Assembly (NCBI GenBank): GCA_902577575.1
Contig: CACGZQ010000004.1
Coordinates: forward strand, 1 to 64,000
Direction of reading: 5' to 3'
Length of the DNA stretch: 64,000 nt
Origin: an uncultured Pelagibacteraceae bacterium
GTDB taxonomy: Bacteria > Pseudomonadota > Alphaproteobacteria > Pelagibacterales > Pelagibacteraceae
Positions 36,782 to 45,310 of this stretch are shown here, piece after piece. The notes below the pieces were generated by a model. It was not told where the DNA came from. It saw only the letters and a list, made by a program, of their open reading frames with translations, and did not search any database. Numbering within the stretch: position 1 is the first letter of the stretch; each line of letters starts with the position of its first letter. The position numbers and the translations under genes were made by a program.

Positions 36782-38272
36782 ATGAAAAAACTATTAATAT
36801 ACATTGTCACATATAACCATGAAAATATTATCAAGAGGACTATTTCTAGAATTCCAAAACATTTAAATAAAAAGTATAAAATTGATATTCTCGTAAGTGA
36901 TGATTTTAGCAAGGATAATACTTACGAAGAAGCCTTGAAGTACTCTAAAAATTGTAAAGATTTAAATATTTCAGTGATTAAAACTTCAGAAAATCTTGGA
37001 TACGGTGGTAATCAAAAATTAGGTTATTTATACGCAATTAAAAATGATTATGATCTTGTAGCTCTAATACATGGAGATGGACAATACTCACCAGAGTTTT
37101 TAGGCGATTTACTTTCTCCTTTTGAAAATGATTTTAATAAAATAGATATGGTTTTAGGTTCAAGAATGATTAATAAATTAGACGCTATAAAAGGCAAAAT
37201 GCCAATTTATAAATTTATTGGAAATATTATACTTACAAGAATTCAAAATTTTTTTTTAAAATCAAATCTTGCTGAATTTCATACTGGATATAAAATTTAT
37301 AAAGTTTCTGCACTCAAGAATATTAATTTTGAAAAAAATACAAATGATTTCCATTTTGACACAGAAATAATTGCACAATTTTTAATTAATAATTACGTAA
37401 TTAAAGAAATACCAATAAAAACTTTTTATGGTGATGAAGTGTGCAATGTAAATGGAGTAATTTATGCTAAAAATTGTATCACAACTTTAGTAAAGTATAA
37501 ACTGATGACACTTGGAATATTTAATGACATTAAATATATCAAGAAAAATTATAATGAAAATAAATATGAGACAAAGTTAAATTTTTATAGCCCTCACAGT
37601 TTAGTATTTAATAGCGTTAAATTTGGATCAAATGTTTTAGACCTAGGTAGTGGTGAAGGATTTGTATGCGATCAACTTAAATATAAGAAAAATTGTAATG
37701 TAAAAATGGTAGACAATATCGGCAAGAATACAACTGATAAAGATAAAATTTTATTAGATTTAAACAAAAAATTACCTGATAATAATGAAGTCGATTGGAG
37801 TAAAATTGATTATGTAATAGTTTTAGATATAATTGAGCATCTTCAAAATCCAGAAAGTTTTGTAACAAATCTTAGAAATAAAATAGCCAACAACAAAAAA
37901 ATTAAAGTTATAGCAAGTACTGGAAATATTGCTTTTGTTGTAACAAGAATCATGTTGTTTTTAGGATTATTTAACTATGGTAAAAGAGGCATACTTGACA
38001 TAACTCACACTAGATTGTTCACATTTAGCTCATTTAAAAAACTTTTTAAAGACAGTGATTTTAATTTAATTAATATAAAAGGTATTCCAGCTCCATTTCC
38101 TTTAGTTTTTGGAAATAATTTTTTTTCAAAAATTTTATTAAATATTAACCGTTTTTTTATTCTGATATCAAAGAGCATTTTCTCTTATCAGATTTATTTT
38201 GAACTTGAAGTAAGAAATAATACATTTAATGAATTAAATTTTATAGAAAATCAGATAAAGAAGACCAATTGA
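36782..38272 (+). CDS. Family 2 glycosyltransferase fused to a SAM methyltransferase
   Basis: 496 residues. The N-terminal 1-235 is a GT2 domain (LIYIVTYNHENIIKRTI, VSDDFSKDNTY, the HGDGQYSPEFL metal-binding block, GSRM, and HTGYKIYK) like polyprenyl-phosphate sugar synthases. The C-terminal part is a class I methyltransferase: motif I VLDLGSGEGF (285-294), acidic VDN at strand 2, and VLDIIEHLQNPESF as motif IV. A 9-base-class repeat of the tRNA-Cys end beyond the next gene suggests acquired DNA. It probably makes a methylated glycan or lipid-sugar intermediate. It overlaps the next gene by 4 bases. Confidence 0.8.
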   Translation: MKKLLIYIVTYNHENIIKRTISRIPKHLNKKYKIDILVSDDFSKDNTYEEALKYSKNCKDLNISVIKTSENLGYGGNQKLGYLYAIKNDYDLVALIHGDGQYSPEFLGDLLSPFENDFNKIDMVLGSRMINKLDAIKGKMPIYKFIGNIILTRIQNFFLKSNLAEFHTGYKIYKVSALKNINFEKNTNDFHFDTEIIAQFLINNYVIKEIPIKTFYGDEVCNVNGVIYAKNCITTLVKYKLMTLGIFNDIKYIKKNYNENKYETKLNFYSPHSLVFNSVKFGSNVLDLGSGEGFVCDQLKYKKNCNVKMVDNIGKNTTDKDKILLDLNKKLPDNNEVDWSKIDYVIVLDIIEHLQNPESFVTNLRNKIANNKKIKVIASTGNIAFVVTRIMLFLGLFNYGKRGILDITHTRLFTFSSFKKLFKDSDFNLINIKGIPAPFPLVFGNNFFSKILLNINRFFILISKSIFSYQIYFELEVRNNTFNELNFIENQIKKTN

Positions 38273-40245
38273 AAAAAAAAAGTCAAATAATAGCTCCTAA
38301 TGTTCTTGTTTTTATCTCAATTTTCATATTAACAGCACCAGTTGTTATTTTTGGAATTAAAGACAACGAAGTTTATGAAGTTGGTACATTTAGTAACCAA
38401 ATAATAAATCAAAACATTTATAATCCATTTATTTTTTTTATAGATTTTTTAGGCCCAGGTATCAGTTTTCCATTAGGAAATTATCCCTTTTATCATCCTA
38501 TTTCTATAATATTTGGATCGAATTTAAATCTTTTCTTTTTATTTTCTGGAGTTGTGAATTTCTATATCCAGATTTATTATTTTAATAAGATTTTAAAGTA
38601 TTTTGATTTAAATAAAAAAGATAAATATTTTTCATTTCTAATTTTATTTTCTATTGCAAATTTTAATAACTTTTGGAGTGATGATTGGATTAGTGTTTTC
38701 TATACATATACATTTTATTTTCCAATAATATATTACCTTTTGAAATTATATAAAAATAGATCATTAAATAATTTTATAAAGTTTAGTTTAACTTGTAGTT
38801 TCTCATTTATTAATTCTCATCCAGGAGTATTTTACAATATTGTATTATTTTGTTTTATTTTTTTATTTTTAAATGGATTAAAATCTTTTTTTAAAAATAA
38901 ATACTCTTATTTATCTATTATTTTATTACTACTTATTAGTTCTCATAATTTATACTATCTTTCTGTTGAGACAATAAAATTTCAAGAAGTTCCAAGAGCT
39001 GTTCAACATAGTTATTCATTAAAACATTATCTTGCATCATTAGGATTGCCATTAAATTTTAGCTGGATAAGCATTACAAGGTATCCTTGCAATGGATTAT
39101 TTTTCTTTGTTGGTCTATTTTCTGCATATAGAATCTACAAGGAAAATAACTCAAAAAAATATTATTATATAAATTTTATATTTATTTTTTTTACCTGCTG
39201 GTCTTTGACAGATTTTGTAAAATATATTCCTGTTGTTTCAGGAATTTGGCAAGCGAGAGATATAGTAAATATTTCAAGCTATATTCTTTTTTTTATTTTT
39301 TTAAAAGAATTTAAAGAAAATAAAATTAAGTCTGGCATTGTATATACAAATATTTTAATGATTTCTTTATTTTATGTAGCGTGTTTTTATAAATTCATCC
39401 CATACAATACTAATCAAAGTAATATTTTAAAAGATAATAAAATATCTGAATATCTAAAAGAGTCTTTTTCCTTGATTGAACACAACAAAAGATTTGAAAA
39501 TAAATTATATTTTGGGACTGATTTTGTAAATGAAATTCAAAAAAGAACTTTCAGAAATGAGGGAATATTTAGTACAACTGATTTTACTAAATTAAATTTT
39601 AGTCCATTTCATGCTGATTTTAAAAATGTATCCCTAGATCAAATACAAAAATCAGAAAATAAAATGCGCGGATGGTTAAAACCTGATTTAACTGAAATTA
39701 ATAGTGAAATTTTTTTATCAATTTTTAAAATAAAATATTTAATTCTTACAGAAAAGGATTACCTTACTTTAAAAGAAAAAAATAATTTTATTGTTCTATT
39801 TAAAAAAATTATTCAAAATAAAAAGATTTATTTTTTAGAAAGGAAAAATTTTAAAAATTATGTAACCATTTCAAAAGATATTAATGATAAAATTTTTTGT
39901 GAAAGATTAAATCTAATTAATTGTATTCAGAAATATGAAAATAATTTTAATTTCATGAATGAAATCCTATTAGAAAAAATAGATAATAATTCTTATAAAT
40001 TTAAAGGACCTTTAAAAGAAAAAGAAATTTTGATTACAAATTTCTTGTATGATAACTTCTGGAATTCATATAATGGAACAATTTATCATTTAGATAAAAG
40101 ATTGATACTTCTAGATTTTGATGAATATGCAATTTTACATTATGACAATAAGATAAGATTTATTTTATTATGTATTTCCATCATTACCCTATTTGCAACA
40201 ATTTTTTATTTAATATTAAACATTAATAAAAAAAAATATAATTAA
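38269..40245 (+). CDS. Large multi-pass membrane protein, YfhO/GT-C-like
   Basis: 658 residues, TTG start overlapping the previous stop (TTGA). About eleven hydrophobic spans fill residues 10-375 and one more closes the C-terminus; between them is a soluble domain of about 250 residues. The layout (many spans, large late extracytoplasmic domain, terminal span) is like YfhO and other GT-C-fold glycan-modifying proteins, and the first loop has acidic residues. Coupling to a GT2/methyltransferase gene supports transfer of a lipid-linked sugar to a surface polymer. Function is inference. Confidence 0.55.
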   Translation: MKKKSQIIAPNVLVFISIFILTAPVVIFGIKDNEVYEVGTFSNQIINQNIYNPFIFFIDFLGPGISFPLGNYPFYHPISIIFGSNLNLFFLFSGVVNFYIQIYYFNKILKYFDLNKKDKYFSFLILFSIANFNNFWSDDWISVFYTYTFYFPIIYYLLKLYKNRSLNNFIKFSLTCSFSFINSHPGVFYNIVLFCFIFLFLNGLKSFFKNKYSYLSIILLLLISSHNLYYLSVETIKFQEVPRAVQHSYSLKHYLASLGLPLNFSWISITRYPCNGLFFFVGLFSAYRIYKENNSKKYYYINFIFIFFTCWSLTDFVKYIPVVSGIWQARDIVNISSYILFFIFLKEFKENKIKSGIVYTNILMISLFYVACFYKFIPYNTNQSNILKDNKISEYLKESFSLIEHNKRFENKLYFGTDFVNEIQKRTFRNEGIFSTTDFTKLNFSPFHADFKNVSLDQIQKSENKMRGWLKPDLTEINSEIFLSIFKIKYLILTEKDYLTLKEKNNFIVLFKKIIQNKKIYFLERKNFKNYVTISKDINDKIFCERLNLINCIQKYENNFNFMNEILLEKIDNNSYKFKGPLKEKEILITNFLYDNFWNSYNGTIYHLDKRLILLDFDEYAILHYDNKIRFILLCISIITLFATIFYLILNINKKKYN

Positions 40246-40324
40246 AAATAGATTTTAAAAAATATAACTACTCTAAGGAAGAATACGGCACGTGGCCTTT
40301 AATTAATTAAAAAAATGATACAAA

Positions 40325-41380
40325 TCACGTTTTTAATCTATTTTTATCATTATCGAATAAATATAACTTATTTTTTGGGAAGTAAATTGTAATATCTTTT
40401 TCTTTTATATTTTTAGTACTTTTTATTCTAATTTCCGTATTATTTAATTGAGAATATACAATTTTTTCTGATCCTAAATTTTCAATTAGATCAACACAAA
40501 TTTTAACCTCAAATTCACTTTTATTTTCTAAAGAAATATCCTCCGGTCTTATACCCACATAAAGCCCATTATTAAAATTTATATTTTCAAATTTAATTTC
40601 ATTATTGAATAACTTAAAAGTGTTTTTGTTAATAATATCCTTACTTTCGACCTTAAAAATATTCATTTTTGGGCTTCCTATAAATTCAGCAACAAAAATA
40701 TTATTTGGATTATTGTAAATGTCATCAGGAGCTCCAAATTGTTCAATTTTTCCTTTATTCATAATTACAATTTTATCAGCTAAAGTCATAGCTTCAATTT
40801 GGTCATGAGTTACATAAACAATATTACTTTTTAATTTTTTATGTAGTTTTGAAATTTCAACTCTCATTTCTGACCTAAGGGCAGCATCTAAGTTTGAAAG
40901 AGGCTCATCGAATAAAAACAATTTTGGATTTCTAGTTATAGCTCTTCCAATAGCAACTCGTTGTCTTTGTCCACCCGATAGTTCTTTTGGTCTTCTATCT
41001 AAAAGTTCTTCAATCTTTAAGATTTTTGCAGCTTCAATTACTTTGTTTTCAATCTCATTTTTTGGAATTTTTTCTGATTTAAGACCAAAAGATATATTTT
41101 CAAAAACACTCATGTGAGGATATAAAGCGTAAGATTGGAAAACCATTGCAATTTGTCTTTTTGAAGGTAGTAAATCATTCAAGAGATTATTTTCTAAAAG
41201 TACTTTTCCATTATCTATTTTTTCTAATCCCGCTATCATTCTGAGTAACGTTGACTTCCCACAGCCAGATGGACCTAATAAAACTAGAAATTTACCTTTT
41301 TCAACCTCTAGGTTAAATTTACTAATTACATGGTTTTCACCAAAAGATTTATCAATATCTTCAAATTTTAGAAAAGCCAT
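40325..41380 (-). CDS. Sugar/osmolyte ABC transporter ATPase (MalK/UgpC type)
   Basis: 351 residues. Walker A GPSGCGKST, Q-loop MVFQSYALYPHMSV, signature LSGGQRQR, Walker B LFLFDEPLSNLDA and VTHDQIEAMTLAD are canonical, and the C-terminal TOBE part has VGIRPEDISLE. It is transcribed away from the binding-protein and permease genes, sharing a 117-base intergenic region with them, and is the obvious motor for that importer because no other ATPase lies in the cluster. MalK-type ATPases can serve several importers. Confidence 0.9.
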   Translation of the reverse strand: MAFLKFEDIDKSFGENHVISKFNLEVEKGKFLVLLGPSGCGKSTLLRMIAGLEKIDNGKVLLENNLLNDLLPSKRQIAMVFQSYALYPHMSVFENISFGLKSEKIPKNEIENKVIEAAKILKIEELLDRRPKELSGGQRQRVAIGRAITRNPKLFLFDEPLSNLDAALRSEMRVEISKLHKKLKSNIVYVTHDQIEAMTLADKIVIMNKGKIEQFGAPDDIYNNPNNIFVAEFIGSPKMNIFKVESKDIINKNTFKLFNNEIKFENINFNNGLYVGIRPEDISLENKSEFEVKICVDLIENLGSEKIVYSQLNNTEIRIKSTKNIKEKDITIYFPKNKLYLFDNDKNRLKT

Positions 41381-41487
41381 TATTCAAAAAATTCATTTTT
41401 AAATTTTGTCAAACCTAGTATGCATTTTAATCATAGATAATTCCATTATCTTATTGTTAAACTTAAATCATTATTTAAATAATTAAT

Positions 41488-41493
41488 AGGAGG
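41488..41493 (+). promoter_or_regulatory. Strong ribosome binding site of the osmolyte-binding protein
   Basis: A full AGGAGG lies 4 bases before the ATG at 41498. Most genes in the window lack such a complete site, so it points to high translation of this binding protein and fixes its start. Confidence 0.8.
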
Positions 41494-41497
41494 AAAA

Positions 41498-42820
41498 ATG
41501 AGAAAATTAACAGTCGTCATTTTTGCTTTAACTTTTTTAACGTCTAATAGTTTCGCCGATATTACTTTTTGGACTACAGAAGTTCAACCAGCGAGAATGG
41601 AAAAACAAATGGAAATGGCGAAATCATTTGAGTCAAAAACTGGAATTAAGGTTGAAGTTATACCAGTAGAGGAAAAAGATTTAGGTTCTAGAGCTACTGC
41701 TGCTGCAGCTGCTGGAAATCTTCCAGATGTAATTTATCACACACTTCAATATGTTTTACCCTGGGCTGAAGCAGGTATACTTGATGTAAATGCTAACAAT
41801 GATGTTGTTAAAAGTTTAGGAAAAAATACTTTTGCTCCAGGAGCATTGAACATGGCAAAGAAGGGTGGAAAAATTGCTGCCGTACCAGTTGATGGATGGA
41901 CACAAATGGTAGTTTATAGGAAAGACTTATTCAAACAAGCGGGTCTTGAACCCCCAACAAGTTATGAAAACATAACTAAAGCTGTGAAAGTTCTTTCAAG
42001 TGGAGATATGTTTGGATTTGTTGCTGCAACTAAAATTGATGAAAATTTTATGAGCCAGGTACTTGAACATGTTCTTTTAGCAAACGGAGTAAACTTTGTT
42101 AAAAAGGGTGGAACAAAAAAACAAGGGAAAGCTCTAAAGAATTCTTTAGAATTTTATAAAGTTATAGCTAAAGCAAGTCCTCCAGGAGAATTATTCTGGA
42201 AACAATCTAGAGAGTTATACTTTGCTGGCAAAACTCCAATGATAATTTGGTCACCATTTATTATGGATGAACTAGCTGGATTAAGAGACTCAGCTCCACC
42301 AACAATAAATAGCGATCCAACATCACCTGAGCTTGCTTCTAAAACTGGTTTCATCACGAATTTTAGTGGACCAAATAACAAGAAAGGAGCTGCATGGGCA
42401 GACGTAAGATATTTCGGTATTACAGCTGATGCAGATACTGATGAAGCTAAAAAGTTTGTGGAGTATTCTATGGATGAAGGTTACACAAGCACGTTAGCAA
42501 TCGCTCCTGAAGGTAAATTTCCTGTAAGAAGAGGAAATTCTTCAGATCCTGCTGCTTTCACAAAAGCTTGGAGTAAATTACCAGTTGGTGTAGATAGAAA
42601 AAAACCATTAACTGAACTTTATTCATCTGATGTAATCAATAATATTGTTGCTGGATTAGATACTGCAAACAGATGGGGTGTTAAAGAAGGTGAGCTTTCT
42701 AGAGCATCAAAAATAATCAATGCCCAATTTTTGAATAGAATCACAAGAGAATATATTGATGATCAAATAACTGTTGACGAAGCAGTTAAAAAAATTAATG
42801 CTGAATTAGCAAAATTCTAG
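41498..42820 (+). CDS. Sugar/osmolyte ABC transporter, periplasmic binding protein
   Basis: 440 residues, family-1 solute-binding protein. Signal peptide residues 1-20 with cleavage after SFA; the mature part starts ITFWTTEVQPARMEKQMEMA. The VPVDGWTQMVVYRKDLFKQAGLEPPTSYE block and FVEYSMDEGYTSTLAIAPEGKFPVRR are typical of MalE/UgpB/GgtB-type proteins. Linkage to a GH63-type hydrolase two genes downstream suggests the ligand is a glycoside osmolyte such as glucosylglycerate or mannosylglycerate. A 14-bp hairpin follows. Confidence 0.88.
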   Translation: MRKLTVVIFALTFLTSNSFADITFWTTEVQPARMEKQMEMAKSFESKTGIKVEVIPVEEKDLGSRATAAAAAGNLPDVIYHTLQYVLPWAEAGILDVNANNDVVKSLGKNTFAPGALNMAKKGGKIAAVPVDGWTQMVVYRKDLFKQAGLEPPTSYENITKAVKVLSSGDMFGFVAATKIDENFMSQVLEHVLLANGVNFVKKGGTKKQGKALKNSLEFYKVIAKASPPGELFWKQSRELYFAGKTPMIIWSPFIMDELAGLRDSAPPTINSDPTSPELASKTGFITNFSGPNNKKGAAWADVRYFGITADADTDEAKKFVEYSMDEGYTSTLAIAPEGKFPVRRGNSSDPAAFTKAWSKLPVGVDRKKPLTELYSSDVINNIVAGLDTANRWGVKEGELSRASKIINAQFLNRITREYIDDQITVDEAVKKINAELAKF

Positions 42821-42834
42821 CAAATTTATTTCTT

Positions 42835-42865
42835 AAAAGCGGATAATAAGCTATTATCCGCTTTT
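42835..42865 (+). terminator. 14-bp hairpin immediately before the permease start
   Basis: AAAAGCGGATAATA (42835-42848) and TATTATCCGCTTTT (42852-42865) are perfect complements with a 3-base loop AGC. It starts 14 bases after the binding-protein stop and ends 2 bases before the permease ATG at 42868, so it covers the whole ribosome-binding region. Only four T end the stem, making a pure terminator less likely than RNA stabilisation or translational gating. Confidence 0.85.
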
Positions 42866-42867
42866 AA

Positions 42868-44127
42868 ATGAGCACAACTTTATCAAAAATAGAAAAAAGG
42901 ACAGCATACACACTTCTTTTGCCTGCTGTATGTCTAGTTTTTGCAATAATTTTATTTCCAATTTTTGCAAACATTTGGATTAGTTTCAAAGAAGTTGGAC
43001 TTAAAGATATAAGAATTCCTGAGCCTAGGGCAAAAAAAATTGTTAATAATATACAAGATAGCAATTCTGAATTAAAGATTATATATAAATTAAGAAATAG
43101 TTCTTTAATCCAAGATATTAGGGAAGTTAGATTTTCAGATAAATTACCTAAAAATATTGAACCATTCAATTTGGACAAAAGATGTCAATTTAAGTCACAA
43201 AAAGTTAAATGTTTTTTTGGAAATTGGGAACCCGGCTATCGTGAAAATTTTGAAATTTTTGTAAAAGAAGTAAATAACAATGCTATTAATAGTAAAGACG
43301 TTAAATCAAATAAACCAGATTTGAATGGAAAATCAAATAATATCCTATTAACAACAGAATTTACTCTCAAAAATTTCAAAAATGTTTTCATAAATAACAA
43401 TTTTGTAGAACTTTTAATGACGACTTTTTACTTTACTTTTTTTGGAACACTTGGGGCTATTTTACTTGGTATATTCGCTGCTCAGCTTGTAAACCAAAAA
43501 TTCTATGGAAGAACTTTTATGCGAAGTATATTGCTTTTTCCTTATGTAGGACCAGTGGTTGCTTTGGCTTATACCTGGACTTTACTCTTAGATCCCAATA
43601 GCGGTACGATAAATTCCCTTCTTGTTAATTACGGAGTCATTGAAAAACCTATAAATTTACTTGGACAAAAGTATTTAATTATTAATATTTTAGGATTTGA
43701 GTTAAAACTTAGATTAGCATTGACCACAGTTATATTTTTTGAGATTTGGCGATATTTTCCTTTAGCTTTTTTATTTATATTAGCTAGACTACAAGCTATC
43801 CCTAGAGATCTTTATGAGGCTGCAGATGTTGACGGTGCTGGGCCATTTAGAAAATTTTTTCATATTACACTTCCACAAATAACTGCAATTTTATCAATTT
43901 TGTTTATGATTAGATTTATTTGGAACTTCAACAAATTTGAAGATATATTTTTATTAACAGGTGGCGCTTCGGGCACTTTGACATTACCGATAAGTGTGTA
44001 TCAACAGGGATTTGCGGTGTCAAATATTGGCATGGGCTCAGCAGTTTCAATAGTAATCGTATTATTATTAATAACTTTTATGATTATTTATTTCAAATTA
44101 ATTGGAAATAAGGCAAATGAAATTTAA
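42868..44127 (+). CDS. Sugar/osmolyte ABC permease 1 with an inserted periplasmic domain
   Basis: 419 residues, MalF/UgpA type. After the first span (about 12-38) comes a periplasmic insert of about 110 residues (52-162) with two cysteines (C106, C115) before five further spans and the EAA loop DLYEAADVDGAGPFRKFFHITLP. The insert has the pattern VRFSDKLPKNIEP... CQF...KVKCFFGNWEPG, which resembles DUF11-type Ig-like domains. E. coli MalF also has an Ig-like loop domain that touches its binding protein, so a similar role is possible. FLLTGGASGT is the late conserved block. Confidence 0.88.
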   Translation: MSTTLSKIEKRTAYTLLLPAVCLVFAIILFPIFANIWISFKEVGLKDIRIPEPRAKKIVNNIQDSNSELKIIYKLRNSSLIQDIREVRFSDKLPKNIEPFNLDKRCQFKSQKVKCFFGNWEPGYRENFEIFVKEVNNNAINSKDVKSNKPDLNGKSNNILLTTEFTLKNFKNVFINNNFVELLMTTFYFTFFGTLGAILLGIFAAQLVNQKFYGRTFMRSILLFPYVGPVVALAYTWTLLLDPNSGTINSLLVNYGVIEKPINLLGQKYLIINILGFELKLRLALTTVIFFEIWRYFPLAFLFILARLQAIPRDLYEAADVDGAGPFRKFFHITLPQITAILSILFMIRFIWNFNKFEDIFLLTGGASGTLTLPISVYQQGFAVSNIGMGSAVSIVIVLLLITFMIIYFKLIGNKANEI

Positions 44128-45310
44128 ATCTTTAATTATAACTTTACTTGCATCATCAATTTTTCTTTCAGTTGTTATTTGCATATGGAAAATTATGGCA
44201 ACTTTACAAGGTTTAAGTTTTACTAGTCTTAACTTTAATCTAAATCTTTCACTATCATTTGGACTAACTTTAATTTGCGTATTAATTGGAAAAAAGTTTA
44301 ATCATCTTTTAAAAATTTTAGTGTTATCTGCTTTATTCACAATTACATATACTTTTTTTAGCGAGAGCTCTCCTATGTGGTTTTCATCAGGTATATTTTT
44401 ATTAATTTTATTTTTTACAAATAAATTGAAAAAATATGATTTAGAATATTTAAATCAGGATTTTATATCAGAAAAAATTGTTTTTGAGTTTTTATCTTTA
44501 TTTGCAATAATATTTTTTGCATTAGTAATATTGTTCCCTTTTTATATTATGTTTGTTACTAGCTTCAAAACGCAAACTGCTTTATTAATTAATCCGGTAG
44601 ATCTAAGTATTGATTTTTCAAAAAATATTTTTGATATATTCAAATCTTACTTTGTCATTTTCAAAACTTATGATTTTGGTAGATATATTCTTACAAGTTC
44701 ATATGTATCAATTGGAACTGTTTTAATAACTTTATTATTTGCTATCCCAGCAGCTTACGCTGTAGCAAGATTAAATTTCTTTGGCAAAAACTTACTTTCA
44801 ACATCAATATTAATAATTTATATGTTTCCAGCAATTGTCTTAGTAATTCCTTTATACACTGTTTTTAGTCAACTAGGTTTGAGAAATTCCTTAGAAGGCT
44901 TATTAATTGTATACACAGCAACTACCTTACCTGTAGCAATCTATATGCTTCAGGGATACTTCAAAAGCATACCAAAAGAGATTGAAGAAGCGGGACTTAT
45001 AGATGGACAAAATTGGTTTGGAATAATTATTAAAATAATAATTCCCCTCAGTCTACCTGCTATTGCCTCAGTATCTTTATATGTATTCATGATAGCTTGG
45101 AATGAATTTTTATTTTCTCTTATGTTTTTAGATAATCCAAAAACATTCACATTATCTAGAGCAATAAATCATTTAACTGGGGATGCAGAAACACCAAGGC
45201 AATATCTTATGGCTGGATCTGTGGTGGTTACTTTACCAATACTTCTAATTTTTATATATTTTGAAAAATATTTAGTAAGCGGATTAACAGCCGGAAGCGT
45301 TAAAGGATAA
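44117..45310 (+). CDS. Sugar/osmolyte ABC permease 2 with extra N-terminal membrane segments
   Basis: 397 residues from the ATG at 44117 (an AAGG tract precedes it; a TTG at 44102 is also in frame). The last 270 residues are a MalG-type permease with FVTSFKTQTAL, PAAYAVARLNFFG, and the EAA loop EIEEAGLIDGQNWFGIIIKIIIP. The first 120 residues add three or four hydrophobic spans that MalG-type permeases do not have. It overlaps permease 1 by 11 bases and the hydrolase gene by 1 base. Confidence 0.88.
   Translation: MKFKSLIITLLASSIFLSVVICIWKIMATLQGLSFTSLNFNLNLSLSFGLTLICVLIGKKFNHLLKILVLSALFTITYTFFSESSPMWFSSGIFLLILFFTNKLKKYDLEYLNQDFISEKIVFEFLSLFAIIFFALVILFPFYIMFVTSFKTQTALLINPVDLSIDFSKNIFDIFKSYFVIFKTYDFGRYILTSSYVSIGTVLITLLFAIPAAYAVARLNFFGKNLLSTSILIIYMFPAIVLVIPLYTVFSQLGLRNSLEGLLIVYTATTLPVAIYMLQGYFKSIPKEIEEAGLIDGQNWFGIIIKIIIPLSLPAIASVSLYVFMIAWNEFLFSLMFLDNPKTFTLSRAINHLTGDAETPRQYLMAGSVVVTLPILLIFIYFEKYLVSGLTAGSVKG

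Noticed and set aside
42864-43178. 104-aa ORF on the minus strand over the start of permease 1
   Set aside because: Antisense to span 1 and the insert of a clear permease; no independent support.
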